A DNA stretch of 64,000 bases from Codonopsis lanceolata (lineage: Eukaryota; Streptophyta; Magnoliopsida; Asterales; Campanulaceae): NCBI GenBank assembly GCA_013146195.2, contig CM028380.1, forward strand, positions 83,051,142 through 83,115,141, given 5' to 3'. This document shows, piece by piece, positions 63,901-64,000 of the stretch. How positions within the stretch are numbered: position 1 is the first letter of the stretch; every line of letters begins with the position of its first letter. The translations under genes were made by a program, and so were the position numbers. The notes beneath the pieces are model-generated. The model did not search any database. It was not told where the DNA came from and saw nothing but the letters and a program-made list of their open reading frames with translations.

Positions 63901-64000
63901 GAAAACTTTGAACAACTACATTTTAAAGTTGCAATAAAAGTGTATATAAATTAAACTATAATAACGATTTATTTTATAGCTATTTATAATAAAAAAAATT

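Overview
The window is nuclear DNA of a flowering plant, very probably a eudicot. It holds one recognisable host gene, a split LRR receptor-kinase gene with plant-type introns, and is otherwise almost wholly nested transposable elements: LTR retrotransposons of the Athila, Tat/Ogre and chromovirus types, L1-type LINEs with an RNase H domain, hAT, Mutator, PIF/Harbinger and Stowaway-like DNA elements, and a tRNA-derived SINE. Species and genus cannot be told from the sequence. A run of exactly 100 N (50402..50501) marks an assembly gap. No rRNA, tRNA gene or CRISPR array was found.

Layout. (1) 1..5540: an Athila-like, minus-oriented LTR element reduced to one gag-type ORF1, which is broken by a hAT element (3411..4135). 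Similar LTR-like blocks carrying paired 18-bp palindromes lie at both ends, which suggests a tandem (multi-LTR) arrangement. (2) 5541..39818: an old plus-strand Ty3/gypsy element of Tat type, now in pieces: gag 5604..6806, protease 6818..6955 and 11029..11454, remnant RT to 12060, RNase H 32500..33234, RNase H end and integrase 34842..36256, an antisense gene 37189..38785, and a candidate 3' LTR 39058..39818. It was split by a tRNA-headed LINE (6956..11013), by a 20.4-kb minus-strand Ogre/Tat-like element (12061..32499), and by a hAT element (33235..34833). The Ogre-like guest has both LTRs, a primer-binding site, degenerate gag-pol, and two genes on the opposite strand: a three-exon plant-mobile-domain (PMD) gene and a long intact PMD-like ORF. 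Its right LTR holds another hAT and its pol a Stowaway-like MITE.

(3) 40042..50401: a 187-bp solo LTR/TRIM, then the 5' part of an LRR-VIII-2-type receptor-like kinase gene (15 exons seen). Its 5.4-kb first intron collected a MITE, a SINE, a MULE with about 215-bp inverted repeats, a MULE-type MITE and a second TRIM. The gene runs into the gap, so its malectin-like and kinase parts are not here. (4) 50502..55296: the 5' half of a degenerate minus-strand chromovirus (LTR, tRNA-Met primer site, coiled-coil ORF, gag, protease, start of RT). (5) 55848..62775: a second degenerate LINE whose 3' UTR was split by an apparently complete 5.4-kb PIF/Harbinger element (57223..62604, TTA duplication). This carries divergent Myb-like and transposase genes, 74-bp repeats between them, and an array of palindromic repeats just inside its left end. 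(6) 62776..64000: MITE, TA microsatellites and a diverged Ogre-type LTR fragment.

Most element boundaries rest on target-site duplications read directly, so the nesting order is well supported. Nearly all transposon ORFs carry stops or frameshifts and are called pseudogenes. The most unusual structures are the tRNA-headed LINE, the Harbinger palindrome array, the antisense genes in two unrelated Tat-type copies, and the palindrome pairs beside the Athila-like TATA box.
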